Positions 17,460 through 26,504 of a stretch of DNA of 64,000 nt are shown here, piece after piece; position 1 is the first letter of the stretch; each line of letters begins with the position of its first letter. A program made the position numbers and the translations under genes. This stretch comes from CADEED01 sp035995425. Lineage in GTDB: Bacteria > Pseudomonadota > Gammaproteobacteria > Steroidobacterales > Steroidobacteraceae. The DNA lies in contig DASYKM010000173.1 in NCBI GenBank assembly GCA_035995425.1, positions 122,118 to 186,117 of the forward strand, read 5' to 3'. The notes under the pieces are model-generated. The model was not told where the DNA came from and made no database searches. It saw only the letters and a list, made by a program, of their open reading frames with translations.

Positions 17460-18743
17460 TTGACACAGATTCGAGATGATGAGAAAACGCCAGCAGAATT
17501 GTTGGCGACGGGCGACGCTGTGAAATTGAAACAAGGGCTTGGCAATTGGGTCGACGGCGATCGCTTCTTCAATCGCGAGAAGGAGATGGCCGTTTTTCGT
17601 ACTTATCTTCTCGATGGCGTGAGCCTTCTGCTTGTTGCGCCACGGAGAATCGGAAAGACAAGCTTCATGCGTGAAGCAGGTCGCCAACTAGAAACAGAAA
17701 TCGTTGCTCTGCATGTTGATCTGCAGAAGGCGAATTCCGCCGAGGAAGCGATTGTCGAGCTGGGACTCGCATGTCGCCTTCTTGAGCCAATGTGGAAGCG
17801 CGCGTTAGGGGCATTCGGGCAGCTGTTCGGCAGAATTGAATCGCTCAAGCTGAGTGAGCTTTCGGTAACCCTCCGGGGCCTACTCAATTCTACAAACTGG
17901 CGCCAGAAGGGAGACGAGCTCATTGGTGTACTTTCGGAGTATTCGAAAGAAGTTAGAAAGCCCGTCGTAGTCTTTTTTGACGAAGTTCCAATTCTCGTAA
18001 ACCGCTTGCTTCACGATGAAGCCGCGGGTTCTAAGGCTGAGCGTCGTGCTCGGGCAGATGAGCTCATGTCTTGGATGCGAGACAATCTTATTAGGCATAA
18101 GAGTCGCGTAGTGTTTGTCGTGACCGGCTCGATTGGCCTTGAGCCAGTTCTACGTTCGGCCGGTCTTAGTGGGACTCTTAACGCCTTCCACTCTTTCGAC
18201 CTGCGCCCATGGAAAGACGAAACCGCTGCTGCATGCCTCCTGGCTTTGGCACTTGAGAAGGAGTTCCCACTTCCCACGGCCGTGGCTGCCCATATGGTCA
18301 AACTACTCGGCAGCGCTATTCCGCATCATGTGCAGCTCTACTTCGACCACGTGTTTTCAAGCTACGTCCTTGACGAAGCAGCCGGCGAGGTGACGGTTGC
18401 GTACGTTGACGAGGTCTACTCGACAAGGATGATTGGTCTGCGAGGCCATGCCGATCTGATGCATATGGAGGAACGCCTGCGCCTCGTGTTAACAGAATCA
18501 AGATTCTGCCTTGCGCTTACTCTTCTTACGGAGGCAGCGGCGGTTGGATTGCTCACTGTTAGCGCCAGCAAATCAATCGTGTCGAGTCATCGTGCGACCA
18601 ATGATGACTTGCTTGAGACCTTGGCAATACTCGAACACGATGGATACTTGTGTAAGCAAGCAGATCGGTTTGTTTTTGTCTCCAACCTAGTTAGAGACTG
18701 GTGGCGGAATCGCTTCGGGTTTGGCTACTGTCCAGCTCAGTGA
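17460..18743 (+). CDS. P-loop ATPase of an A/T-rich two-gene island (gene 1)
   Basis: 427 residues if TTG at 17460 is the start; GTG at 17520 and ATG at 17586 are alternatives, and no site has a strong ribosome binding sequence. Walker A is APRRIGKTS (about 60-68), Walker B VVVFFDEVP (Asp174-Glu175). A sensor-like strand VVFVVTGSIGLE follows. The last 120 residues look like winged-helix DNA/protein-binding regions, ending FVSNLVRDWWRNRFG. The RRxGKTS loop and this ending are typical of STAND/archaeal-type ATPases that couple NTP hydrolysis to signalling. Codon use and base composition are more A/T-rich than the neighbours, suggesting transfer. Role unknown; probably acts with gene 2, 8 bases downstream. 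Confidence 0.8.
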   Translation: MTQIRDDEKTPAELLATGDAVKLKQGLGNWVDGDRFFNREKEMAVFRTYLLDGVSLLLVAPRRIGKTSFMREAGRQLETEIVALHVDLQKANSAEEAIVELGLACRLLEPMWKRALGAFGQLFGRIESLKLSELSVTLRGLLNSTNWRQKGDELIGVLSEYSKEVRKPVVVFFDEVPILVNRLLHDEAAGSKAERRARADELMSWMRDNLIRHKSRVVFVVTGSIGLEPVLRSAGLSGTLNAFHSFDLRPWKDETAAACLLALALEKEFPLPTAVAAHMVKLLGSAIPHHVQLYFDHVFSSYVLDEAAGEVTVAYVDEVYSTRMIGLRGHADLMHMEERLRLVLTESRFCLALTLLTEAAAVGLLTVSASKSIVSSHRATNDDLLETLAILEHDGYLCKQADRFVFVSNLVRDWWRNRFGFGYCPAQ

Positions 18744-18751
18744 GCGTTTAT

Positions 18752-21700
18752 ATGAATTACAAGTACAATCCCGGCTTCTTGAGCGACGAAGAAATAATTC
18801 GCAAGTTCGTAGTTCGCCAGAAGGACTTTCGGATCCTTCGAGAGATTCTTCGTGAAAATACTCATGCGTCTTCAAATCGACATGTCCTAGTAATTGGGCC
18901 TCGCGGTTCAGGAAAATCGACGCTCGCGCGGCGCTTAGTCGCGGAAGTCAGGCAGGATGAAATACTGCGCTCAGATTGGTACCCGATTGTTCTGGCGGAA
19001 GAAAGCTATGGTGTGACTTCTCCGGGTGAATTCTGGCTGGAATGTGTTTTCCAGCTTTCCGAACATTCCGGCCGACTAGACGTAGCAACGCGATACCGCG
19101 AGCTAAAGATTGAGCAGGATGAAGCGCGGCTAAGGGAACTCGCTCTCGGCGCTTTGATTTCGTTCGCCGCAAGAATGCAATGCCGTTTTCTCTTGGTCGT
19201 CGAAAACCTTAATCAGATCCTCGACGAGCAGATGGATGCGCAGCAGGGTTGGGAGATCCGCCACGCATTGCAAAACGTTCCGGAAATCATGTTGCTTGCG
19301 ACGGCGACGAAGAGATTCGACAGTATAGAAAATGCCAAGGACGCTCTATTTGAGCAGTTCAAAGTGCATGAACTGCGGCCGCTGACTCTCAGCGATGTAT
19401 CTGCATTGTGGGGCGGATTGACCGATGAACGCCTCCGACGCTCAAAGTCGCGTCCGATTCAAATTCTCACAGGCGGAAGCCCGCGATTGGTGGTGATTCT
19501 TGCGGAATTCGCAGTCAGCCATTCGTTTGCCAATTTGATGTCGCAATTGAATTCACTTGTCGACCAATACACCGACTACTTCAAATCGCAGCTTGATGCA
19601 TTGGCGTCTGCTGAGCGCAAGGTGTTCGTAACGGTTTTGGAAAAGTGGGATCCTGCAACTACACGTGAAGTTGCGGAGAGCGCGCGTGTTTCGGTAAATA
19701 CGACGAGCGCTCAACTTAGCAGACTTCGTTCGCGAGGTGCCGTTCACCGCCGAATCTCGAATGGGAGCCAATACTGGGAGGCGTCAGAAAGGCTTTTTAA
19801 TCTTTACTACCTAATGAGGCGACGCGGCGCTCCTTCAAGTCGCGTCAACGCGTTGGTCAGGTTCATGACCGTATATTACGGCCGTGAGCAGCTGTATGAG
19901 CGAGCAACAGACCTCGCCAGAGAGTGCGGCGCGCTCGATCCAAAGCTGCGGCAGGACCACTACTTTGCTTTGGAGCAGATTATTCCGAAGCTAGATGAGG
20001 AGAGGCGCGCGGCTTTGCTCTCGCAGTCGCCTCCGGAGTTTGCAAAACGGTTTGAGATTGCTGTGGCGGGGCAGCATAGGAAAGAGAATGCGACACCTAA
20101 GGGCGATCGCCTTTCGGTAAGAAAACGAATACTGGAGCTTGTTCAAGAAGGCGATGCGGAGACGGCGACTAAGCTTCTCGAAGAATGCGAAGGGTTAAGC
20201 AAGGAAGATTCAGCACTTTTGGCGCTGGTAGGTTTCTCGAACGGGCTGAATTCTGGAGATTTTGGAAAGGCTCACGAGCTAGTTGGCAAAGCGCTTGAAC
20301 TAGACAGTAGCGTCGGTGTGATTTGGTATTTTCGTGGACTCTTGCTGAGAGCGCAGGATCTTCATCGTGAAGCCATTGGAGCGCTGAAGAATGCAATTGA
20401 GCGTGGCAACGACGACGCAGATGCATGGCTCGCGCTCGGAGATTCGCACGCTGAAATGGCGGAAAAATCAGAAGCAGAAGCATCCTATCGTTTTGCAATC
20501 GCCAAGGATCGTGACCACGCGCATTCTTGGCTTGCTCTCGGCTGCCTTTTGGCCACTCAAATAGAGAGGCTCGATGAGGCAGAGGAAGCGCTGCGCACCG
20601 CGGTGAAGCTTAAGCCCGATGAAGAGGAATTCCTCGGCGCCCTTGGCAAGTTTCTGCTTGAGAAGCGGGGCGATGCGTCAAGTGCGCAAAACTTATTTCG
20701 ATCAATTGTGCTTCGTGACTCAACGGGATGGCGGGGGTGGATGTACTTAATTCGCGCCCTTTCAGAAGGAAAGCGCTCGTCCGAAGAAATCGCGGTGCAG
20801 TTTAGGACTGCGATGGAAACGCCTGGCCTTATGAAGCGCTGGAAGGTGAGTTACGCATATGCGGAGCATCTAAGCAGCGTCCGTGAAGACAAGCGGGCCG
20901 AGCGGGTCTTGCAGGAAGCTACGAGCTCCGACCCAGAGAGCGGGGAAGCGTGGTTTCAATACGCTCGCCTCTTGTCCCTAGATCTCGATAATCACAAGCT
21001 TTCGATGCAGGCGTATAAGCGCGCATTGGATTTAGAACCGAATGAAGGCTATTTCTGGAGCACTTTTGGAAACTACCTAACAAAGCAAGGAGAGCACCTT
21101 GCTGAAGCCGAAGAAGCCTATAGAAAAGCGACTAAAGTCAGTCCGAACGAATGTGGCGCGTGGCGAACACTGGGTGATCATCTCGTAGAACGAGAACGAC
21201 ATGAAGAAGCGCGTCAGTATTTTGAGAAGGCGCTTTCAGTCAATCCACGCTGCGGTTGCGCAGTTGCTGGCTATTCTTCAATCCTAGCAAGAGGGGAGAA
21301 AGGCTTTGACGAGGTAGATGAGATGATTCGTGAGTTTATTGCGCGGGTTCCGGAAATTCCTGGGCCTCACGTTGCTCTTGCAAAATACATGTTTTCGTTG
21401 CGGCAAGATCGGCAGGGAGCAATTAAAGAATACCTAAAGGCTCTCAAGAAGGGTGCAACTCCGAGTGCCTTGGTCGAATCTTTCATCGATGTGTTAGACC
21501 TAAGCGAGTTCTCCCATGCCGTCGAGTCTTTGGCTTCCTTCTTGGAAGCTTCGCGCGAGGGCGATGAAGAAGACATTGGGAACTTGATTGCGTGGACTCT
21601 CTACCTAAAACAGGCAAAGGGAGAATTGCTCGAATACGCGCTATCGCTTGCCCAAGAAAGTGTGAATCGTCTGCCCGGTCAGTGGGAAAGGCGACACACT

Positions 21701-22060
21701 TTGGCTAGCTTGCAGTTTGTTGCGGGGCGAAATGAAGAGTCGTTTGCTCAGATTCGTTGGTTGGCTGATCAGATTCTCGGTGGGTCATTGGAGGCTTTCA
21801 TTGACCTATGCATCGCAGTCGCTCGCGGCGGCGAAGGAGATATTTTGTTAGGTGTTTTGTCGAACTCTCGCTCTAGAGAGACATTCGAGCCAATGATCGT
21901 GGCTTTGCAATTTGATCAGTCTAAGGAAGAGCCCCGAGTCGCGCGAGAGGTGCTTGAGGTCGCGCGCGATATCCATCGACAAATTGTCGAAGACAAAAAT
22001 GCAACTACTCATCAACTCGATTCCGTTACAACGAGTCTCGGCGTCACGGGGAGAATTTAA
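18752..22060 (+). CDS. P-loop ATPase with long TPR tail (gene 2)
   Basis: 1102 residues from the ATG at 18752; an in-frame ATG at 18701 would overlap gene 1. Walker A is GPRGSGKST (49-57). The Walker B strand reads LLVVEN (147-152), with Glu-Asn where ATPases usually have Asp-Glu/Asp, so hydrolysis may be weakened. A winged-helix-like region follows (about 290-345, TTREVAESARVSVNTTSAQL). From about residue 440 to 930 there are many tetratricopeptide-like helical pairs (WLALGDSHAEMAEKSEAEAS; WRTLGDHLVERERHEEARQY). The order ATPase-wHTH-TPR is that of STAND regulators and several phage-defence sensors. Transcribed with gene 1 and closed by a strong hairpin. Confidence 0.85.
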   Translation: MNYKYNPGFLSDEEIIRKFVVRQKDFRILREILRENTHASSNRHVLVIGPRGSGKSTLARRLVAEVRQDEILRSDWYPIVLAEESYGVTSPGEFWLECVFQLSEHSGRLDVATRYRELKIEQDEARLRELALGALISFAARMQCRFLLVVENLNQILDEQMDAQQGWEIRHALQNVPEIMLLATATKRFDSIENAKDALFEQFKVHELRPLTLSDVSALWGGLTDERLRRSKSRPIQILTGGSPRLVVILAEFAVSHSFANLMSQLNSLVDQYTDYFKSQLDALASAERKVFVTVLEKWDPATTREVAESARVSVNTTSAQLSRLRSRGAVHRRISNGSQYWEASERLFNLYYLMRRRGAPSSRVNALVRFMTVYYGREQLYERATDLARECGALDPKLRQDHYFALEQIIPKLDEERRAALLSQSPPEFAKRFEIAVAGQHRKENATPKGDRLSVRKRILELVQEGDAETATKLLEECEGLSKEDSALLALVGFSNGLNSGDFGKAHELVGKALELDSSVGVIWYFRGLLLRAQDLHREAIGALKNAIERGNDDADAWLALGDSHAEMAEKSEAEASYRFAIAKDRDHAHSWLALGCLLATQIERLDEAEEALRTAVKLKPDEEEFLGALGKFLLEKRGDASSAQNLFRSIVLRDSTGWRGWMYLIRALSEGKRSSEEIAVQFRTAMETPGLMKRWKVSYAYAEHLSSVREDKRAERVLQEATSSDPESGEAWFQYARLLSLDLDNHKLSMQAYKRALDLEPNEGYFWSTFGNYLTKQGEHLAEAEEAYRKATKVSPNECGAWRTLGDHLVERERHEEARQYFEKALSVNPRCGCAVAGYSSILARGEKGFDEVDEMIREFIARVPEIPGPHVALAKYMFSLRQDRQGAIKEYLKALKKGATPSALVESFIDVLDLSEFSHAVESLASFLEASREGDEEDIGNLIAWTLYLKQAKGELLEYALSLAQESVNRLPGQWERRHTLASLQFVAGRNEESFAQIRWLADQILGGSLEAFIDLCIAVARGGEGDILLGVLSNSRSRETFEPMIVALQFDQSKEEPRVAREVLEVARDIHRQIVEDKNATTHQLDSVTTSLGVTGRI

Positions 22061-22067
22061 GCTAGGT

Positions 22068-22101
22068 GGCGGGCCCGTCAGTTACAGCTGCCGGGCCCGC
22101 C
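22068..22101 (+). terminator. Strong hairpin after the ATPase pair
   Basis: GGCGGGCCCG (22068-22077) and CGGGCCCGCC (22092-22101) form a perfect 10-bp stem with a 14-base loop, 8 bases after the stop of gene 2. TTGTTCC follows, so it is a probable rho-independent terminator with a short T-rich tail. Confidence 0.8.
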
Positions 22102-22280
22102 TTGTTCCAACGAAAAGCGAAGCAAACCGGGCATTGCCCGCACTTGCCACTACTTTAGGTTAGACGCCCACCGCAGTTTAGTGCGGTCCTACTGGTATTG
22201 CCAAGTTCTGCGCCCGGTCCCCACTCACGCGGGGGCAAAGCCGCGGGCTGCAAGAACACATCACCAGTTAGGAAACTCAA
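22102..22280. other. Noncoding stretch with several small hairpins before the DUF3892 gene
   Basis: No gene is seen. There are three perfect inverted repeats: CGGGC-ATT-GCCCG (22128-22140), CCGCA-6-TGCGG (22171-22186), and CCCC-8-GGGG near 22218-22235. The density is unusual for 180 bases and may reflect a structured leader or small RNA. AGGA about 10 bases before 22281 is the ribosome binding site of the next gene. Confidence 0.35.
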
Positions 22281-22586
22281 ATGAACGAATTTCAAGTTAC
22301 ATGTATTACAAAGCCAAATCGGGCAAGCCAACATGAACACATCACACATATCGGCAATATCGCAGGTTCCTGGAAGTTGACACGTGAAGAGGCAATTCGG
22401 CGCATCGACGCGAACATCGAGGGTTACTACACAATTGAGAAGACCACAGGAAAGAGAGCCGTAGTTGGCGTAGTTCGCGGGGACGGTAACAAAGCGCCGT
22501 ACTTACGAACGCACGCCGACGGAAAATGGAATGACAATCTTCTCGCTCAGGACGAGTGCACGGCGAGTTGTGACCTGAAAGGTTGA
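22281..22586 (+). CDS. DUF3892-family small protein
   Basis: 101 residues. The pattern ITHIGN, WKLTREEAIRRID, YYTIEKTTGKRAVVGVV, YLRTHADGKWNDNLL and a final cysteine region matches DUF3892, a family of uncharacterised proteins common in bacteria and often carried on mobile or accessory DNA. Base composition is A/T-richer than the flanking chromosome, like the ATPase pair just upstream. No enzymatic motif is visible. It has its own terminator. Confidence 0.8.
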   Translation: MNEFQVTCITKPNRASQHEHITHIGNIAGSWKLTREEAIRRIDANIEGYYTIEKTTGKRAVVGVVRGDGNKAPYLRTHADGKWNDNLLAQDECTASCDLKG

Positions 22587-22593
22587 TAGGGGT

Positions 22594-22617
22594 GGCCGGT
22601 CGCTGTTCCGACCGGCC
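22594..22617 (+). terminator. Hairpin after the DUF3892 gene
   Basis: GGCCGGTCG (22594-22602) pairs perfectly with CGACCGGCC (22609-22617), loop 6, followed by GTTCTTTG. It lies 7 bases after the stop. Confidence 0.8.
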
Positions 22618-22891
22618 GTTCTTTGCGTGAATTGTCTATGCAATCGGACGATCAAGACTGGTCAAATTAACACTTGTAGAGCATCAACTACGTGCGCGCA
22701 GTCCGATGTGCTTTTATTTTTGGGACGTAAAACATGTTGGAATCGTTAGAGGCGCAAGTGAATTGTCTGCCCAAATCGAACACAGAAAGCCAAAGTCAAC
22801 CCCCGTTCACGGGTTCTTGATCAATCAAGTCCTCGACTAAGTTCACCCAGCAAGGAATGGGGAAGAACTCTAACAACGTCGAGGTGCTTTC
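22618..22891. other. Noncoding region, promoter side of the RCC1 gene
   Basis: About 270 A/T-richer bases with no supported gene. GAATTGTCT appears twice (near 22629 and 22758). GAGGTG 8 bases before 22892 is the ribosome binding site of the RCC1-repeat gene. Confidence 0.4.
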
Positions 22892-24622
22892 ATGGATTGC
22901 CGTCGCTTTCAAGTCGCCGCGCTCACGCTGGCCGGCTTGCTCTTCAACATTTCTTCACTGCAAGCTGGTCCTTCCGCTTCCGGCCCCAACACAGTTCTCG
23001 AGGTGACGGGCGATGGCCTCGCGCGCCTCGATGTATCCCTCACCGCCAAAGGATTGAAAGAACCGCTCCGGCTCTCGTTCAAGGGAGACGGTGGCTTGAT
23101 CGTCGGCAGCTTCGCGCTCTCAACCGAAGTCAGCACGAACTACGAGATCACGGCCTTCAACACCGACGGTAAAGCCACGCACTACGGCAAGGGATCGCTG
23201 CCGCGCTTTGTGAACGCGGATCGGCCGCTGGTTCTGCCACTGGCAGCGACGGGCGAGGGCAGCGGACTCGTGGTCTCGCTGGCGCACGAACGCCTGGCGA
23301 TCGACGTGAAGCCGGCGGAGAAGGGCGAGTACACGGCGCACTTCAGCGCCTTCGACGCACTCGGCAATCCAAAGGAACTGGATCCGAAAGACATCCGTTG
23401 GGGTCTGTCGGATTCGCGCTATCTCGACATTCAGCAATTCGACAAGTACGACGTCAAACTACCGCCGAAAGATCCGCTGCAGGTCTTCGAGCTCTGCTCG
23501 CTGACGCCGGAGGTCACCGCCTGCATCCCGAACGGCCACTGCCGCCAGGTCAAGGTCTGCTCTGATCCGTGGAAGATGATCAGCGCGGGCGGCAACCATA
23601 CCTGCGGCATCAAGGAGAGCGGTGTCGCGTTCTGCTGGGGCCGGAACCAGGAAGGCGAGCTGGGCGTGACGACCAACGTCTCCTGCAGCGCCAACACGGC
23701 GATCAACGCGCCTTGCTCCCGGCGTCCGCTGCCGGTGGTGTGCCAGCCCGGCGCGCCGTGCCGCTTCACGCAGATTTCTTCGGGCCAGACGTTTACGGCG
23801 GCCATCGACACCAACGGCGACGCCTGGTGGTGGGGCCGCGGCACCGTGGATCATCACCGGGTAAACGCGGTGCTCAACGGCGTTCAGGTGAAGTTCTCCT
23901 CGGTCGCGGCGGGCTTCGGCCATGCCTGTGCGATCTCGCAGCTGCGCAGCGAAATCTGGTGCTGGGGTACGAATGCCTTCGGTGAGTCCGGGTTACCGGC
24001 GTCTCCGCAAGAAGTCCACTACCTGGCGCCCGCTCGCGTTCTCGTGCCGTTCAAGTTCAAGAAGGTCGTGGCGGGCGGTGAACACACCTGCGCCATCGGC
24101 GACACGGGCGTGGACATCGTGTGCTGGGGACGCGACGACAACAATCAGACCAGCGGCCCGAGCTCGACCAAGCTCGGTCAGTTCTTCTTCCAGCAGTTCG
24201 GCGGACTGATCCAGATCAACGATGTGGCCGCCTCGCAGACGAGCACTTGCGTCACGCTCGCGGGTACCAACGGCGTGCGCTGCTGGGGCGAACGCGCAAC
24301 GACGAGCGTGGCTGGATTCGGCGCACCGGATCATCTGACGGTGGGCATCGCGCAGGTGTGCGCGACCACCGGGCAGGTGGCCAACTGCGTCGGCACTAAC
24401 AACTGGGCCGAGCTCGGCAACGGTTCGCTCTTGCAGCAGATGGTTCCGGGTCCGGTGAAAGCACCGCCGCCGCTATACATGGGCATCTCGGCGGGCGACA
24501 CGCACACCTGCGGCGTCACGCCGACGGGCGAAGCCTATTGCTGGGGCGGCGATCAGTCGGGCCAGGTCGGCAACGGCACGTCCGGCAACAGCGTGCGCGA
24601 GCCAGCGCTGGCGACGCCCTAA
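22892..24622 (+). CDS. Secreted RCC1-repeat beta-propeller protein
   Basis: 576 residues with a signal peptide (VAALTLAGLLFNISSLQA). The first about 200 residues form two immunoglobulin-like strands-rich regions; the rest is a run of RCC1/BNR-type repeats, each with a C-G/A-I element and a WG-N core (FCWGRNQEGELG, WWWGRG, WCWGTNAFGESG, VCWGRDDNNQ, RCWGERA, YCWGGDQSGQVGNG). About seven such blades would close a propeller. Paired cysteines in each repeat suggest disulfides outside the cytoplasm. Likely a binding protein at the cell surface; ligand unknown. Its stop overlaps the convergent gene stop by 3 bases. Confidence 0.85.
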   Translation: MDCRRFQVAALTLAGLLFNISSLQAGPSASGPNTVLEVTGDGLARLDVSLTAKGLKEPLRLSFKGDGGLIVGSFALSTEVSTNYEITAFNTDGKATHYGKGSLPRFVNADRPLVLPLAATGEGSGLVVSLAHERLAIDVKPAEKGEYTAHFSAFDALGNPKELDPKDIRWGLSDSRYLDIQQFDKYDVKLPPKDPLQVFELCSLTPEVTACIPNGHCRQVKVCSDPWKMISAGGNHTCGIKESGVAFCWGRNQEGELGVTTNVSCSANTAINAPCSRRPLPVVCQPGAPCRFTQISSGQTFTAAIDTNGDAWWWGRGTVDHHRVNAVLNGVQVKFSSVAAGFGHACAISQLRSEIWCWGTNAFGESGLPASPQEVHYLAPARVLVPFKFKKVVAGGEHTCAIGDTGVDIVCWGRDDNNQTSGPSSTKLGQFFFQQFGGLIQINDVAASQTSTCVTLAGTNGVRCWGERATTSVAGFGAPDHLTVGIAQVCATTGQVANCVGTNNWAELGNGSLLQQMVPGPVKAPPPLYMGISAGDTHTCGVTPTGEAYCWGGDQSGQVGNGTSGNSVREPALATP

Positions 24623-25533
24623 CTGCCCGCGCGCGCGGAAAAGCGAATCGGTATGAGCTGGGACCCGATTCCGCTGGCGACGAAAACCGCGCGCCGGTTC
24701 GAGGTGAGTTTTGCCAGCCAGTCGAAGGTCCCGCCGTCCGCCAGCGCCAGCTCGGCGCTGTCGGACGCGGTGACCCATAGTTTGTAGCGCAGCCCGGCGG
24801 AGTAGTAAGCGTGTTCGAGCGTGGACCGTGAGGCGATGCGCCCGAGCTCCTCCGCCACGCGATCGCCGAGCTCCTCGCGCTCGGGCGTCGCGAGCACTTC
24901 GACCCGACGCGCGCCGAAGGCGTAACCGAGCTGCTCGAGTCTATCCAGCGCCGCGAGCATGGTGCGCACCTGCCGCACCAGCGATTCGACAGTGAAGCCG
25001 TGGTCTTCGGTCTCGATGCCGCCGCTCGCCAGTGCAAAGAGCCGGAAGTGTTGCGAGAAACCGGGCGCGGGCCGCGCGGCTTGGACGCGAACCACGCGCT
25101 GGCTCGCGGCGAGATCCACCGGTTCGTTTCGATTCGCGCGCAACCGAACCGCGCATTCGAGCGCGAGCACGTTGGTCGGATCGGCCGCGACCTCGGTCGA
25201 GCGCAACGCGGAGAGCACGCGGTTCTGGTCGGTGAGCGCAACAGCCGAGCAGGCGCCGAGCGGCGCGACGGGCGATAGTTCGATGGCCTCGAAGCCGTCA
25301 GCGGCCGCGAATAGCTCGGTATCGACGGCGAGGGCGGCGCGAGGGTCGGCCACCGCCGGCCGGCAGAACGCGTCGCGCTCGTACTGCGCCAGCACTTCAG
25401 CGGGCGAGCGCGCGCCGGCGCGCGTGTGCATGACTTCGAGCAGCAGCGACTGAACCTCGGAAGGTTTGAGCTTCTGCGACAACAGATCGAACGCTTCAGC
25501 GCCGATGAGCTCGGCGATCCAGTCTCGGTTCAT
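24619..25533 (-). CDS. Conserved protein of unknown function
   Basis: 304 residues. A strikingly conserved-looking core reads ELSPVAPLGACSAVALTDQNRV, then DPTNVLALECAVRLR, SQHFRLFALAS, and later a YYSAGLRYKLWV strand. I recognise this arrangement from uncharacterised proteins whose core resembles class II tRNA-synthetase-like folds, but I cannot confirm a fold or substrate. No signal peptide, so cytoplasmic. It stands alone between convergent and same-strand neighbours; the alpha/beta hydrolase gene follows 24 bases upstream in coordinates on the same strand. Confidence 0.7.
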   Translation of the reverse strand: MNRDWIAELIGAEAFDLLSQKLKPSEVQSLLLEVMHTRAGARSPAEVLAQYERDAFCRPAVADPRAALAVDTELFAAADGFEAIELSPVAPLGACSAVALTDQNRVLSALRSTEVAADPTNVLALECAVRLRANRNEPVDLAASQRVVRVQAARPAPGFSQHFRLFALASGGIETEDHGFTVESLVRQVRTMLAALDRLEQLGYAFGARRVEVLATPEREELGDRVAEELGRIASRSTLEHAYYSAGLRYKLWVTASDSAELALADGGTFDWLAKLTSNRRAVFVASGIGSQLIPIRFSARAGS

Positions 25534-25557
25534 GATGACCGGGACTCTACATTCTTC

Positions 25558-26379
25558 TCACCCATTCAGGAATTTCAGCACATCGTCGGTGACGCGCTTC
25601 TTGTCCGTCGCCAGCAGCCCATGCGGCGACCCTTCATATTCAATGAGCTTCGCGTTGCGGATTCCCTGGTGCGCGGCTCGCGCGGACGCATCGATGGGCA
25701 CGGTCTTGTCCGCCGTGCCATGAATGATGAGTGTCGGTACCTTGAATGATGCGAGGTCGGGCCGGAAGTCGGTGCCGGCGAACGACTCCGCGCAGGCGAG
25801 CGTGGGCCTCAAGCCCGCTTGCATGGCGACATTCCACGACGCCTGCCGCACTTCGTCGCTGACCGGACGCGCCATCGTGCCGACGCCGTAGAAGCTCTTG
25901 AAGAATTCCGCGAAAAACTTGGCACGGTCTTCCTGCATGGCGGCGCCGAAGCCGTCGAACATTGTTTGTTCGGTGCCGTTCGGGTTGTCAGGTGTCTTGA
26001 GCATGTACGGCACGATGGAGGCGATGAGCCCCGCCTGCGCGATCCCGGCGCCGCTGTACTTGCTCATGTAGCGCGCCACCTCGCCGCCGCCCATCGAAAA
26101 GCCGATGAGCGAGGCCTCGGACACCTTGCAGGCCTTGAGAACTTCGGCGAGATCATCGGTGAGCGTGTCGTAGTCGTATCCATTCCAGGGTTGCGCGGAC
26201 CGGCCGAACCCGCGGCGATCGTAGGCAATGACGCGGTAGCCGGCGTTCGCGAACGCGAAGGCATGGTCGTCCCATGAGTCGGCGCTCAACGGCCATCCAT
26301 GCAGCAGGATCACGGGCCGGCCTTTGCCCCAATCCTTGTAATAGAGCTGCGTTTTGTCGTGCGTCGTCACGTATGGCAT
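25558..26379 (-). CDS. Alpha/beta hydrolase, non-haem chloroperoxidase/arylesterase type
   Basis: 273 residues; the ATG at 26379 is chosen because GAGGAG lies just upstream. Typical family start (MPYVTT), oxyanion HGW (27-29), nucleophile Ser95 in GFSMGG, and the catalytic His in SPHGLLAT near the C-terminus with LIIHGTADKTVP before it. The cofactor-free haloperoxidase-type hydrolases act as esterases or perhydrolases on small esters and lactones. Cytoplasmic. The longer upstream reading frame is not used. Confidence 0.92.
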   Translation of the reverse strand: MPYVTTHDKTQLYYKDWGKGRPVILLHGWPLSADSWDDHAFAFANAGYRVIAYDRRGFGRSAQPWNGYDYDTLTDDLAEVLKACKVSEASLIGFSMGGGEVARYMSKYSGAGIAQAGLIASIVPYMLKTPDNPNGTEQTMFDGFGAAMQEDRAKFFAEFFKSFYGVGTMARPVSDEVRQASWNVAMQAGLRPTLACAESFAGTDFRPDLASFKVPTLIIHGTADKTVPIDASARAAHQGIRNAKLIEYEGSPHGLLATDKKRVTDDVLKFLNG

Positions 26380-26504
26380 GGGCACTCCTCGCTTCACCGA
26401 AGTATTCGACGTGCGCGCGTGCCGCCTATACCTGACAACGGCGGTTTCGGGTGTGGGATGGCATGAACTTCCGCCCTCTGGCATCGTCTGTCTGGGAGCG
26501 GCCG

